Shown piece by piece: positions 1 to 11,088 of a stretch of DNA of 64,000 nt. The stretch is from contig NC_092809.1 of NCBI RefSeq assembly GCF_040954645.1, positions 78,322,935 to 78,386,934 of the forward strand. The letters run 5' to 3'. The stretch is from Diabrotica undecimpunctata. Its lineage: Eukaryota; Arthropoda; Insecta; Coleoptera; Chrysomelidae. Each line of letters opens with the position of its first letter. Position 1 is the first letter of the stretch. Made by a program: the position numbers and the translations under genes. Under the pieces are notes generated by a model. That model was not told the DNA's origin. It did not search any database and worked only from the letters and a program-made list of their open reading frames with translations.

Positions 1-760
1 CAGGGAAAAATATAATGATCTGCACAAATAGCAGACAAGCGCTACTAACCTTGAATAGACCACGTGTCACATCAGGTTTAGTAATGGAGTGTCACGAGTC
101 ACTAACTCAAGCTTCGGATGGTAATACCATCGTCCTGAGGTGGGTTAAAGGACACAATAGGAATAAAGACAACCGCATTGCTGACCAATTATCTAGGAAG
201 GCGGCAGGCCTAACACTCTTAGGACCTGGGGATCTTTTTGGTTGGTCAACTACAACAATCGCGGAAATTGTCAAATGTCACTCCCATACGCAAACCGTAA
301 AAAGATGGGAAGAAAGGAAAGGATGTAAACTTGCCAGGGTAACACTAAGTAACCTTGAAGAGTCAACATCAAGTACTTGGGAATGACCAGGAAAAATCTA
401 CGTTTGGCAGTTGGTTTTTTAACTGGTCATTGTCAACTAAGCAAACACCTCCACACACTGGGGCTAGCAGACAAACCTCTATGTAGGAAGTGTGAACGAG
501 AAGACGAAACTGTAGAGCATGTCCTATGTGAATGCCCAGAGTTAATACGAGAGTACGCATTCGGCGAGTCCTGGCCCCCACCTGCCCACATAAGAGAGAT
601 GTCTCCTGGTGACTTATCCACCTTCCTAGAAATGGCAGGATGGACAATGAGCTAAGGGTGACAGCTCCCTGGGAGGATGCACAATGGGTTCATTGTGTCC
701 TAAGTGCTGTGAAACTTAACTCGCCCTCCCTACTCTACAGATACAGATAATGTACAATAA
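1..760 (+). mobile_element. LINE 3' fragment with RNase H and CCHC tail (I-like)
   Basis: Two reading frames, 15-386 and 377-655, together give the end of a non-LTR retrotransposon polyprotein. The first is an RNase H domain ending in the typical KGHNRNKDNRIADQLSRKA. The second has the gag-knuckle-like C-terminal motif CRKC...ETVEHVLCECP. A +1/-1 shift near 370-380 separates them, so the copy is dead. The RNase H motif normally read as TDS appears as TNS, losing one catalytic aspartate. A short 3' UTR with AATAAA follows near 757. The 5' part lies outside the window. Confidence 0.75.
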
Positions 761-1158
761 ATAGGTGTTTCAATTAAACATTTTGAAGAAAAACAAATTT
801 TAATTTTTTCTATTCGAAAGTACCCTCTACATATGACAATTAAAACTAAATGCAATTATTTTGTAGTAGATGTACATTAATTCATCCACACTCTTTCTAA
901 TGATACTAATTTCGTTAAAATCGGTTGATCCAAACCAAAGTTATAGGTATTTATCCACAAATACTTTTCCACTCTCACCCACCCTTTATTTAAAAAAATT
1001 AAAAAAAAAGTACTTGAACAACTTTGTGCAGAATTTAGGCCTCTTTCTAGTTTACTTATTTAACACTTGGTATAATTGGGCATATTTCCCAAAAAACTGA
1101 TTTTCAAAGTTTTCTTCACAGGTTATTCCCCCTAGTGGTTAACCCACAAACTTGAAAG
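761..1158. other. AT-rich spacer without recognisable gene
   Basis: About 400 bp of AT-rich sequence between the LINE tail and the DDE transposase relic. It contains a short + strand open frame (870-1100) with no recognisable motif. I see nothing else. Confidence 0.5.
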
Positions 1159-2191
1159 TTATTTCCAGCGATTTCTCTTATGTTCGCAATGATAAGGTGG
1201 TAGACGCAGAACTTTGACACCATAATCTTTTGCAGTTTCATCTACAGCATATTTAAGATATTCAATTTTCCTTAACCGTGCAATGTCAAGTAGCTAAATT
1301 TTGAGCATTGATTCTTCGTATGCAATCCCCTTTTCTGTAAGCCATTCTGGAATACTCCCTTTCAATTTCTTTAATAATCACCTGTTTTTTTTTTTCGACT
1401 CAAATTGAAGAAAACCATCATCAAGAAACCCTGTATAACTTCCTATATGGGTGACGATTAAACGCCGTCCCTTTCCTGATGGAGCTTTTAATCCTGTATA
1501 TCAGCCTTCTATAAATGCTTCGCGTTTACTTTTGACATTTAAATCTTGCCAAACTTTTCCAACTGTATGACCTTTTCCAACCTTGGTTAATCCAGGTTTC
1601 ATCCAAATAACATATTTTGCGTCCAGTGCTGCGAATTTTGCGTATTTCTTCTAAATATTTTCTTCTCCGCACAATAATTTTATTTTTTTCTAATAGCATA
1701 CTTCTTCTGTTGAGTTTTACATATCGAAAGTTCATTTCACGCATGGTCCTGGTTAAGACTCTACGAGATATCTTGGGTAAGGAGTCATCCTTTTCGAGCT
1801 CTTGAGAAATATTTTTCAGTGTTGGAATTTCACTCCGAAAATAAAATGAATAAATTTTTCGACGTATAATATTCCTTGTCTCGTCATCCAAAACAATGCT
1901 TTTCCTACCTCTAGTTTTACCTTTTTCTTGCTTTTTATTTTCCGATGTATTTTTAAGTACACGATAAATACAGCTAACGGATACTTTTGTTAAACTGCTA
2001 CAAATGTCGACCGCTTGGCTAACATTTAATTCCATTTTTCTGCCGAAAATTCCTTCATAAACGTTTCGTATTATTACCTTCTCTTCGGACGTTAACATTT
2101 TCCGTCTCTTTTGCGGCATTTCATTTTTGGAATCAACATGAGAATTTTGCAGTCTTCTCTTGGAACAACTCGGTTTTTCGTCCAACTCCAA
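1159..2191 (-). pseudogene. DDE-superfamily transposase relic (Tc1/IS630-related)
   Basis: The 221-codon frame beginning at 2191 encodes a helix-turn-helix-like N-terminus, then the motif CYLDETWIN that carries the first catalytic aspartate of this widespread arthropod transposase family. The frame breaks near 1590. In another frame the family motif continues as GKGRRLIVTHIGSYTGFLD (about 1430-1470). After an internal deletion come EWLTEKGI and VKVLRLPPYHCEHK, the region of the last catalytic residues, where the usual NPIE has become HKRN. At least one in-frame stop and one frameshift make it a pseudogene. No clear inverted repeats were found. Confidence 0.8.
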
Positions 2192-3082
2192 TAAAACTCA
2201 AACCAAATAATCACAGAATATAACTAAAAATTTCTTATAAAACGACAAACTATAACACTCGTATTATCAATAACACGTTTTATCAATAACACAAACTTAT
2301 CGCATAAAATACCCTACCCTCAGAAACGCCAATGTAAATAACCTATTGTTGATGGGCACTCGCTCGACAAAAACTAGTTTTACGGTTTTCTGTGGATCTG
2401 AATTGAAACGGGGTTCCGTCACTAATTCCAAAGTTGCCAAACGATTGAAAAATATTGTTTTAAAATATCGATTTTTATTTTATAAATTTAAATATGTAAC
2501 GAAACGGAACATATAAATAAAATTTATTTCATTACAATTTTGTGCTTAATTTTTACTATTGAAAAAATCAGGTTTTTTGTATTTTTATGACGGTAATAAT
2601 CGCTGCGTGGAAGAATACAGGTTTTGCATGACCATAATTACTACTTGTGAACAAGAATTGGCTACACTGTAAGACAACTTCTGGTCAAGTCTACTATAGA
2701 GAAGCACAAATAAATATACTACTTTATATATTCTGTAATTTCTTATGAGGAAACGCAAATTGCAATCGAGAAAACAGGCAGTTTTCGAGGGCCGCTGTGT
2801 ACATTTAAATTTGAGGATATTCGGCGTTTAAACTATGATATCACTCTTCTAAATTGAGGGTTTCTACCTTAGTTATTTTATTTTCAACGATAACCGATAG
2901 CCCGACTGATTTTTAGTTTTGTAGTAGTCTCTCAGATCAACTAATCGTCCTCGTCGACGTAAAGTGTTCGTTGCTCCTCTGTTTACATCTACACAAAACG
3001 TAGTTTTTTTGAATCAACCATCAACTAGTTGGCTTACCAGTGAGAAACCGTAGATTCGTAAATGATAAATAATGATTTAAAA
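2192..3082. other. Spacer between the DDE and hAT relics
   Basis: No coding signal seen. The stretch near 2350 (GATGGGCACTCG) has the flavour of a hAT terminal repeat and could be the left end of the element whose transposase lies downstream, but the match to the right end is weak. Confidence 0.3.
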
Positions 3083-3553
3083 TGCAGGGATATTCTGATA
3101 AAAATAAAGGTAAAAAACCAAAGAAAGAGTTAAGAAGCTGGTTACTTCTATAAAAAAAGAAAAAGAAGATTCTGCTATTGAAAATCAACCAGTACAAGAA
3201 AAAGAAACTGATAAAGATGACTTAAGTCTATGGTGTATTTTTGATGAATTGGACATGACTTATCTAAACATACACCTGTATCGAGAGATATAAAAGAAGT
3301 CGACATGTATTTGTCTGATGATATATTACCCACAAACAATTTCGAACGGAGATTGGAACTGTCCATTACAGTGGTGGAAAAACCATCGCCATCTATATCC
3401 TAACTTAACCACTATATTCATAAAATATTGTAGTATTGTAACAAAATCTGCTCCTTGTGGACACATGTTCAAAATCTGGTTTAATTTTAAATAAAAGAAG
3501 AAGACGGTTAACAAGAAAAGTGAAAAACTTATGTTTTTAAATGTCAATGTAGA
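3083..3553 (+). pseudogene. hAT transposase relic, C-terminal part
   Basis: Across frames, the stretch reads a lysine-rich piece, then EVDMYLSDDILP, then after a shift DWNCPLQWWKNHRHLYPNL, and after another shift SGLILNKRRRRLTRK and VKNL. This is the order of the hAT dimerisation region (WW motif, then the ...NKRRNRL block before the stop). Several frameshifts and stops show it is dead. Near 3775-3795 the reverse strand reads CTAGAGGTGGGTCGTTGAC, resembling a hAT terminal repeat and a plausible right end. Confidence 0.7.
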
Positions 3554-3560
3554 CGATTCG

Positions 3561-4017
3561 CGATTTAATAATGTGTAATGTAAATTTAACTACTATTTGC
3601 TATTTGTATTGTTTAATTTATTTTTTAAGTTATAATAAATATATCCTTCGTTAGTTCCTTTCACTTCAATAGTTATACACATAAACGATAATAGCCAATA
3701 TGTTTGTTTGTGTACTCGCTTATTTGAAACAATCAACTAGTTACTAGTTTACGAAAAACGGTTCCGATAAAAATGTCAACGACCCACCTCTAGTTAATCA
3801 GGTATAAGGTGGATCGGAGCCAGAGATATGTAAAATATCTCTGATCGGAACTAATCGTCTCACTAATGGAAAATAGGCGTCTATTAGAAATAAGGAGGGG
3901 AGACCAAGGGGAAATATGATTGTTATCTTTGTCTATTCGCTGAAAATATGATTTTATATCTGTGTTAGATATCCTGTTAAATTTTACCATACCGACCATA
4001 AACTTTTACCTACACTG
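3561..4017. other. Spacer with candidate hAT right terminus
   Basis: AT-rich. Apart from the possible hAT terminal repeat at 3775-3795, nothing recognisable is present. Confidence 0.3.
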
Positions 4018-4375
4018 TAGAAGCAATAATACTAAAAACTACAAGAAGTTATATTGGTTATTAAGTAGAATTTACAATATGCTCAAACTAGTATGGTCCT
4101 TTGGTCTACAGATAAGGGCTGTACTAATAAGAGTAACTATGCTTGTCTTCAAAGAGTTCAATTTCAAATACTAAGGAATATGGTCAAGGATACGGTATAT
4201 CCGCAACAAAGATCTACATCGGTAACTTCGTATAATAGCAATTACAGAAGAAATAAAGAAGGTTTCCAAGGGTCACCAAAAGTGACTCAATAACCATACA
4301 AATAGGGAAGTGTTAGAACAGCTGCATAATTAAGACCTAGTCTTCAGGCTTAAACGCACCAAACATTATAGTGGT
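4018..4375 (+). mobile_element. Jockey-type LINE fragment, end of ORF2
   Basis: In two frames it reads YKKLYWLLSR, then CTNKSNYACLQRVQFQILRN, then a terminal REVLEQLHN and FRLKRTKH. This matches the order of the region after the reverse transcriptase in Jockey elements (YWLLGR..., IQLWGC..., LKR near the C-terminus). Frameshifts near 4090 and a stop near 4352 show decay. The 5' part is absent. Confidence 0.65.
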
Positions 4376-4871
4376 TATAATTTGCCTACCACATTGAGTA
4401 TCACTTATAGGGGGTTGAAAGTAGGGACTGAGCAATTACTGGACGGGAGATAGGGGTAAGCAAACAAATCGAAACATTTGCGAACGGCCACTCTTGGTTT
4501 GGTTGTAGAGCTGGGTCGTAAATAAGTGAATAAAAGAGGGACTGGATGGGGGCAACTACAAAGAGAGAAATCAAAAAAATACTTACATAGATTTCCTAGG
4601 CAACACAACACCAAGAAGGTTCCTAAACTATTTGAAATAGACGCTGTTTAGAAGAATCTTCCTGCTGAATGGAAAAAAGGCTTTTCTTTCATAAAAAATA
4701 TTAAAGGATGAAAATATTTTTAAAGGAAATAATTCTACAACTGCTGGTTTAGAGAGAAACATTACATATTTATTATTACTTCAGATCAACAGGTATTACA
4801 AATAATATTAACAAAATTTAAAAACAAAGCTTATAATGGCGCTATTTGTAACGATTTACAGCAAGCACCAG
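4376..4871. other. Spacer without recognised gene
   Basis: A - strand frame at 4405-4614 shows no known motif. I see nothing supportable. Confidence 0.4.
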
Positions 4872-4882
4872 ACGTTGGGAAC

Positions 4883-5278
4883 TTCTTCTTCTTTGTGTGC
4901 CGTGCTTGTATTCAAGCGTTGGCTATCGTCATATTGACAAGCTGATGAAATGATTCTCGGTCGGCAGCTAGATGAAACAGTTCCTCGACCGTTCGAATTG
5001 TCCATTGTCTAATGTTACGCAGCCAGGACAGTTGTTTTCTTCCGACACAACGTTTTCCTTCGATTTTGCCCTGAATGATTAACCGGAGTAAGCGATATTT
5101 AGGTCCTCTCATTATATGACCGAAGTATTGGACCTTTCTCATTTTGATGATGTTGATCAATTCTCGCTCTTTGTGCACGGTCTCTAGCACGCGTTCGTTA
5201 GATATGTGTGCTGTCCACGGGATTCTGAGCATGCGACGGTAACACCATGACTCAAACGCTTCTAATTGCTGGGATCTA
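4883..5278 (-). mobile_element. 5'-truncated RTE-type LINE tail with 11-bp target duplication
   Basis: The - strand reads QQLEAFESWCYRRMLRI, then KVQYFGHIMRGP and GRKQLSWLRNIRQWT, the C-terminal part of RTE-clade ORF2 that follows the reverse transcriptase. The 3' end is a GAA-rich tail at 4883-4893. The insertion is framed by a perfect direct repeat ACGTTGGGAAC at 4872-4882 and 5279-5289, a target-site duplication. Only about 396 bp of the element were copied. Confidence 0.88.
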
Positions 5279-5289
5279 ACGTTGGGAAC

Positions 5290-7074
5290 ACTTATAGGAA
5301 TTTAAAGTATTAATAAAATAAAAATATCTAGATTTTTCAACGGAGCTTACATTGAGGTTAACCTTTAAACAAAATAATTCAAATTTATGGTTATGTATCA
5401 AATGTCCGAAAAAAGGATAATACTGACTGTCATATATCGAAATGAAATATCAAAACATTTTGAAATATTAATTAAATTTTAAAATTATTTGCGTTTAAAA
5501 GAAGAATAATATGACAATTAGCTAATCCATAAAACTTATAATTTTATTTATTTATAATTTTAGTTTGTCATGAAAGCAAATTTTTGATTAATGAAAAATA
5601 CCTATTTTTAGTTAGAAAACTTTTAACAAAAAGTACCTTATATCATTCTGGCTGATGTATTTCCTTTAAGAACGTTTTTGGTATCGGAACTGTACCAAAA
5701 CACTGCAAATAAACACAATTGTGTCCCACACAAGCTGCAAATTAGTCTGAAGTGACCAGCGAATACAAATAGACAATTCTTTGGAAGTTATCCAACTGGT
5801 TCGGGCTTCGGATTTTCCTGGATAACTAAAAACTGCAATCTTCAAAACTCTATTTCTTCTTAAAACCATGTGGACCTCTCAAATGGTTGGAAACGCGTTC
5901 TTACAAATCTCTCAGATAAAACACAGCACGAACAAATCGGTGATTAACTCATCAAAAACTGCCAGATCGAATTTTGAGTACAAATTCACCTTTCAAATTG
6001 AAAAAATTTGCCGGCTTTGAAGACTACACCCGCAAGCTATATCTTCCGAATCTCAATCCAAACTTCTTCCTCACTTTAACTGCTACATGCTACCAAACTT
6101 CACTATTTCCGATAACGAAAACGAATCACGAAAAACAATAACGAATTTAAAAAAAAACCGGACTCAAACAATAAAACCAAACGCTTTGGCGTTCCATCGT
6201 CAGATGGAAATGTACAAATGTTTCTTAGGTAGTAATATACATATTGGTAATGATTTTGTGAAGAAAGTTAATAATACGATAATAATTTAAATTCGGTAAC
6301 TAGTAAGAAGGCGCAATACATCTTGAAGCAATGTCATCCTGTGAAAATGCTTAGAATAGATCATAAGAAAAATATAATTAGAGTGGAAACTTCTTAGGCA
6401 ATCACAGTATATTAGCGATATCCTTATACGATAGCGATAATCTAGGAAATACCGACATGTTTAAGAGTTATAGCAAGCGAGAATATAAAGATTTATATTC
6501 GTAATGCTTGTCATGAAATTTCGAAACACCAATAGCTGTCAACATACTTTAAAATTTGTTTCAAAATTTCGACGGAAAGAAAAAAGTGTATCTAAGTAAA
6601 AGTTGTTTGGATTTATCAATTATTCTCCTTTTGACTAATGAAAATCAAAGATATCTTTCAAGAAGTACCTATATAAATCCGGTGTGATGATACATTTTAG
6701 TAAACTGAATTTCCGACGGGATTTACATATTTTTGGCTTTCACCATGAAATAAATATTAAACAACGTCTGAATAATTCAATAAACAAGCATTGAACTCGA
6801 TGTTTCTTATAATCGATTTAATGTTTATTATGAATGTATACCAAATATTAATGTAGTTGCCAAACGGGTATCACATTGTCTGATTAGATATGAAAGAGTC
6901 TGCGGAACAACAGCTTCAGCTTATGTCACATTTTTATTATTTTTGAACTGACAATGCAGTCTAAATAAAAACTAACGTCTCTATATTATATCAAAACAAA
7001 CAGAATTGTAACGCCTGTCACTGAGTTGTTCTATTTTAATATACAGGTATATTGTAAGTAGAATGCTAGGAATC
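5290..7074. other. 1.8 kb stretch without recognisable gene
   Basis: AT-rich DNA with scattered short open frames (for example 5666-5869 on - and 6087-6290 on +) that lack known motifs and contain no splice-linked continuation I could find. Confidence 0.45.
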
Positions 7075-7310
7075 ACCCGAAAGTGGAAAAGCAATATGCA
7101 ATCGACCCACGAAGAGATCGAAAGACCATTGGTGTTCTTGGAATTACTAAGATGAGATGGCCAGACTCGGGAAAAATGAAAATCATTAATAATACAATTT
7201 ATTATTCAGGAAACAACCACAAGCAGCATTAGAATGGAGTTGGGATCATATTAAGAGAATAAATTATATTGTATAATAAAAAGTGTAAAATAAAAATAAT
7301 GGGAGATTTA
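7075..7310 (+). pseudogene. RTE endonuclease domain, N-terminal fragment
   Basis: One frame reads LGITKMRWPDSGKMK and TIYYSGNN, followed after a stop by NGVGIIL and further on MGDLKAKVG. These are successive motifs of the apurinic-type endonuclease of RTE elements (the MRW motif and the GDxNAKVG motif). Several stops occur. It probably belongs to the same insertion as the reverse transcriptase pieces that start at 7735. Confidence 0.7.
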
Positions 7311-7314
7311 AAAG

Positions 7315-7734
7315 CGAAAGTAGGCATATAGACTCATACTGTACCAGAATAAAATAAGAGATTGAAGCAGCAGCTAAACATCAAATAGGAACAGAAATTT
7401 TTGCCCTTAAAAATCATTAGTTTGACGATGAATGCAAGCATGCAACAAAAGAACAAAATGAAAAAAGATGCTTACCCGACGAACTAGAACAGCTGTAGAG
7501 AATTACCAGACAAAGAGAAAAGAGGAAAGGGGGATACACAAAAGAAAAAAATGAAACCAACTAAATAAGGAACTTAAATATATAGAAAACCTCAACAGTG
7601 AGAAAGAATTCAAAGCCTTCTATAAGAAAGTTAACATCAACAGAAAAGAATTCAAGGCAACCACAAGACAATACAGAAGTCAGAATGGCGACAAGAAAAG
7701 ATGTATTGAATATATGGGTGAAATACTTTAACCA
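7315..7734 (+). pseudogene. Fragment of a second RTE-like element between the endonuclease halves
   Basis: Around 7560-7700 the frame reads NKELKYIENLNSEKEFKAFY and KVNINRKEFK, resembling the linker between endonuclease and reverse transcriptase in another RTE lineage (EFKPRT... block). At this point the 7075-10000 element should still be in its endonuclease domain. The piece is therefore either an internal recombination product or a nested remnant. It carries multiple stops. Confidence 0.45.
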
Positions 7735-10000
7735 ATGAACACATTTTATAAGAAAAAACCGCAAAGAAAATGGACGTGGTTATCACCAGACGGAAAAACA
7801 AGGAACGAAATCGATTACATCATGTGTAACAAGAAAGGTATCGTAGAAGATGTAACAGTAATAAATAATGTCTCTCTGGGTAGTGATCACAGAATGGTTA
7901 GAGCTAAACTAAGGATTAAGTATAGCAAACGTAGAATTAACTTTAATAACACGATACAAATAGACACAGAAAAGCTAAAAGTCAATAAAGAAAAATATGC
8001 TAGCAAATTAAAAACCGCCCAAGCACTGAATCTAGAACAACTCAGCGTTAATAAAATTAACTCAGTTATAACAAAAGAACTATTGAATGCTAGCTCAGAA
8101 GTAGCAACCCGCCATAACAACAAAAAATCCAAAATAAGTGCAGAATCGAAGAATATGCTGAAACAACGAAAAGAGCTCCTGTCACTAAACAAAAGAAATA
8201 CCACAGAATACAAAGAACTTAATCGAGCCATACGAAAACAGATAAAAGACGATATTAAAAAACATCAACAAGAACATGTAGAAAGAGTGATAGAGAAAAA
8301 TCAAAGTCTGAAATATACCAAACCGAAATTAGGAAAGAAAAATATTATAATTATGAAAAATCAACAAGGCCAACTAGAAACAAGCAAAGCTCAGATATCA
8401 AACATAGTTGAAAACTTCTATACTGAGTTATACCGCTCAAGAAACGATCCCCCGACTCTTCAAAGCAAAATCTGAAAAGACAAATAACAAACGTAAATTC
8501 TGAAGTAATGCCCGAAATAAGCGAAGTAGAAATAGAAAATGCAATTAAAGAATTGAAAAGAAATAAAGCACCGGGTAGTGATGGAATTCTGGCAGAAATG
8601 TTGAAAGAAGGAGGAGAAGAAGTCATCAGGTACCTAAAAATACTTTTTAATATATGCCTATTTGAAGGAAACATACCAAGGGAATTGAATACTGCTAACA
8701 CAATATTAATACACAAAAAAGGGGACAATACAGATCTGAAAAATTATCGTCCAATATCACTACTATCACAACTTTATAAAACATTCACAAAAATAATTAC
8801 AAATAGATTGACAACAAAGTTCGATGTATATCAACCAGTAGAGCAAGCCGGATTTAGAAAAGGGTTTAGTACATGTGACCATCTTCACACACTAAAGGTC
8901 CTAATAGAAAAAGTTAACGAATACAATTTACCAATCTGTTTAGCATTTATAGACTACGAGAAAGCTTTTGACAGCATAGAATTATGGGCTATTGAGGAAG
9001 CACTGGTCAACAGCAGAATAGATTCTAGATATTAATACATAATATATACCAACACGCTGAAATGGTAGTCACGATGGAAAACGGAATGAAAACGAGGCCA
9101 ATAAAAATCAACCGAGGAGTAAGACAGGGAGACACCATATTTCCAAAACTATTTACTGCCGCACTTGAAGATATCTTTAAATCACTAAATTGGGAAACGA
9201 AGGGACTGTCGATAAACGGAAAGTATTTAAACCATCTAAGATATGCAGATGACGTAGTACTAATAGCCGACAACTGGAAAGAACTGAAGACGATGATCGA
9301 TGAGCTTCATACGGAATCCATAAAAAAAGGACTGAAAATGAATCTTAGTAAAACTAAGCTAATGTCGAATAAAGATGATCAACCGACGATAACCATCCAA
9401 GGAACAAAAGTGGAACATGTAGAAGAATACATATATCTGGGTCAGAATATCAAGGCAAACAAAGAAAACCAAACTACCGAAATAAGCAGACGAGTAAGAA
9501 TGGGATGGGCCGCATTTGGAAAACTCTCATACATACTGAAAGACAAAAAGATACCCCAAAACCTTCGAACCAAAGTGTTCGATTCTTGTATCCTTCCCGT
9601 TCTCACTTACGGAGCTCAAACCTGGACATTCACAAAAAAGAACATGGACAAGATTCGAAAAACTCAGCGAGCCATGGAACGACAGATGCTTGGTATCTCA
9701 CTAATAGATCGGCAAACGAACGAAGCAATCCGGAACAAAACAAAAATAAAGGACGCCGCGAAACAAGCAGCTAAATTAAAATGGAAATGGGCTGGACACA
9801 ACGAACGTCTCGAAGATGGTAGATGGAACAAAGAAGTCGGAAACTGGCGACCGTACGATGCGAAGAGACCAAGAGGAAGACCTCAAATGCGCTGGAGCGA
9901 CGATATCAAAAGAGTCGCAGGACCAATGTGGAAACGCCTAGCACACAACAGGGATGAATGGCGAGAAATGGGAGAGGCCTTTATTCGACAATTCGGATAG
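7735..10000 (+). pseudogene. RTE-clade LINE: endonuclease end, reverse transcriptase and C-terminal domain
   Basis: Three frames cover most of the ORF2 product: 7735-8475 (end of endonuclease, RNEIDYIM and SLGSDHRMV with the catalytic SDH), 8508-9035 (reverse transcriptase fingers: NKAPGSDGI, NYRPISLLS, FRKGFSTCDH, FIDYEKAFDS) and 9062-10000 (RQGDTIFPKLF, catalytic YADD at 9242-9253, thumb and C-terminal region to IRQFG and the stop). The frame changes near 8470 and 9035 are the only visible lesions in over 2 kb, so the copy is fairly young. A tail rich in A and GAA follows to about 10050. Confidence 0.9.
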
Positions 10001-10049
10001 AAAAAAGGGCTAAAAAAAAACCAGGCACTTAATATAGAGGAAGAAGAAG

Positions 10050-10875
10050 AACACCTGAAAGACAAAAGAGATAAGGAAAGGGCAATAGACGAGAGGGAAG
10101 GGGAACCACCAACGATTTTTTAAGATGCAGTTAAAAAACTAGCCAGAAAAAAATCACCCGGAATAGATAATCTCTCAGCTGAACTATATAAAGAAGGTGG
10201 CCATGATACCATAATGGCATTACAGCAGCTTTAAAAGAAATATGGACACAGAATTCCCTCCCCAATGATTGAAATATTGGAATACTTTGCACCATATACA
10301 AAAAAGGAGATATCTTTGAATGCTCTAACCACAGAGGAATTACGCTTCTAAATGCAGCGTATAAAATAATTTCCACAGTACTATGTCACCGTATGGCACC
10401 ATATGCAGAACGGATAGTAGGAAAATACTAGGCTGGTTTCAGAGGTGGTAAATCTACAACTCATCAAATTGCAACCCTGAAACAAATTTTGGAAAAAACA
10501 CTGGAATATGGCATTGATACTCCTATTGATACTGATATATTTATAGACTACAAAGCAGCTTACGATCCTGTGAATAGAAGAGAAATGTTTAAAGCAATGA
10601 AAGAGCTAGGAATACCAAATCAGTTGTAACAAAAATAACTCTTGAAAAAGTTGAATGTAGAGTACGAATTCAGGGGGAACTGTTTGAACCTTTTAAAACA
10701 TAACGGGCTACGCCAGGGAGACCCTCTCTCCTGTATACTGTTCAATCTGGCTCTGGAAAAAGCCACTCGTACAATATATAATAATTCAGTGCAAATCCTG
10801 GCCTATGCTGATGATATCAATATTGTTGGGAGTACGGAAAAGGCTGTACGAGTGACGTATGCAGCATTAAAAGAA
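10050..10875 (+). pseudogene. RTE LINE copy, 5' segment, interrupted by Jockey insertion
   Basis: Across three frames this reads KKLARKKSPGIDN, HRGITLLNAAYKII, AGFRGGKSTTHQIATL, FIDYKAAYD, LRQGDPLSCILFNLALE and YADD (10804-10815), the reverse transcriptase of an RTE subfamily different from the neighbour upstream. The protein breaks off at VTYAALKE (10875). It resumes at 14957 beyond the Jockey element, where the same segment is partly repeated as the target duplication. Confidence 0.85.
10856..10875 (+). repeat. Left target-site duplication of the Jockey element
   Basis: CGTATGCAGCATTAAAAGAA here matches 14957-14976 at 19 of 20 positions. The 10 bases to the left also match partly, so the duplication may have been about 30 bp. 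It flanks the poly-T (poly-A on the - strand) end of the Jockey element. Confidence 0.85.
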
Positions 10876-11088
10876 TTTTTTTTATATTAAACACCTACTG
10901 TGTTTATACCATTGGAATCTGGTCAAAGCTGACCAATTATCAATTTTTATCTGTCTTAATTTACTAAAGGATGCATTCTAAGAGCTTACCCTATGGCGTC
11001 CTCTTATTTTATGTAACAACTATGCACTAATACCTAACATGCAAATTCACAACACAGCACTATGCTCTGCTTTTACACTAATTACACT

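Noticed and set aside
2345..3795. Defining a complete hAT element by its ends
   Set aside because: The left candidate end matches the right one only in a few short blocks and no 8-bp duplication was seen.
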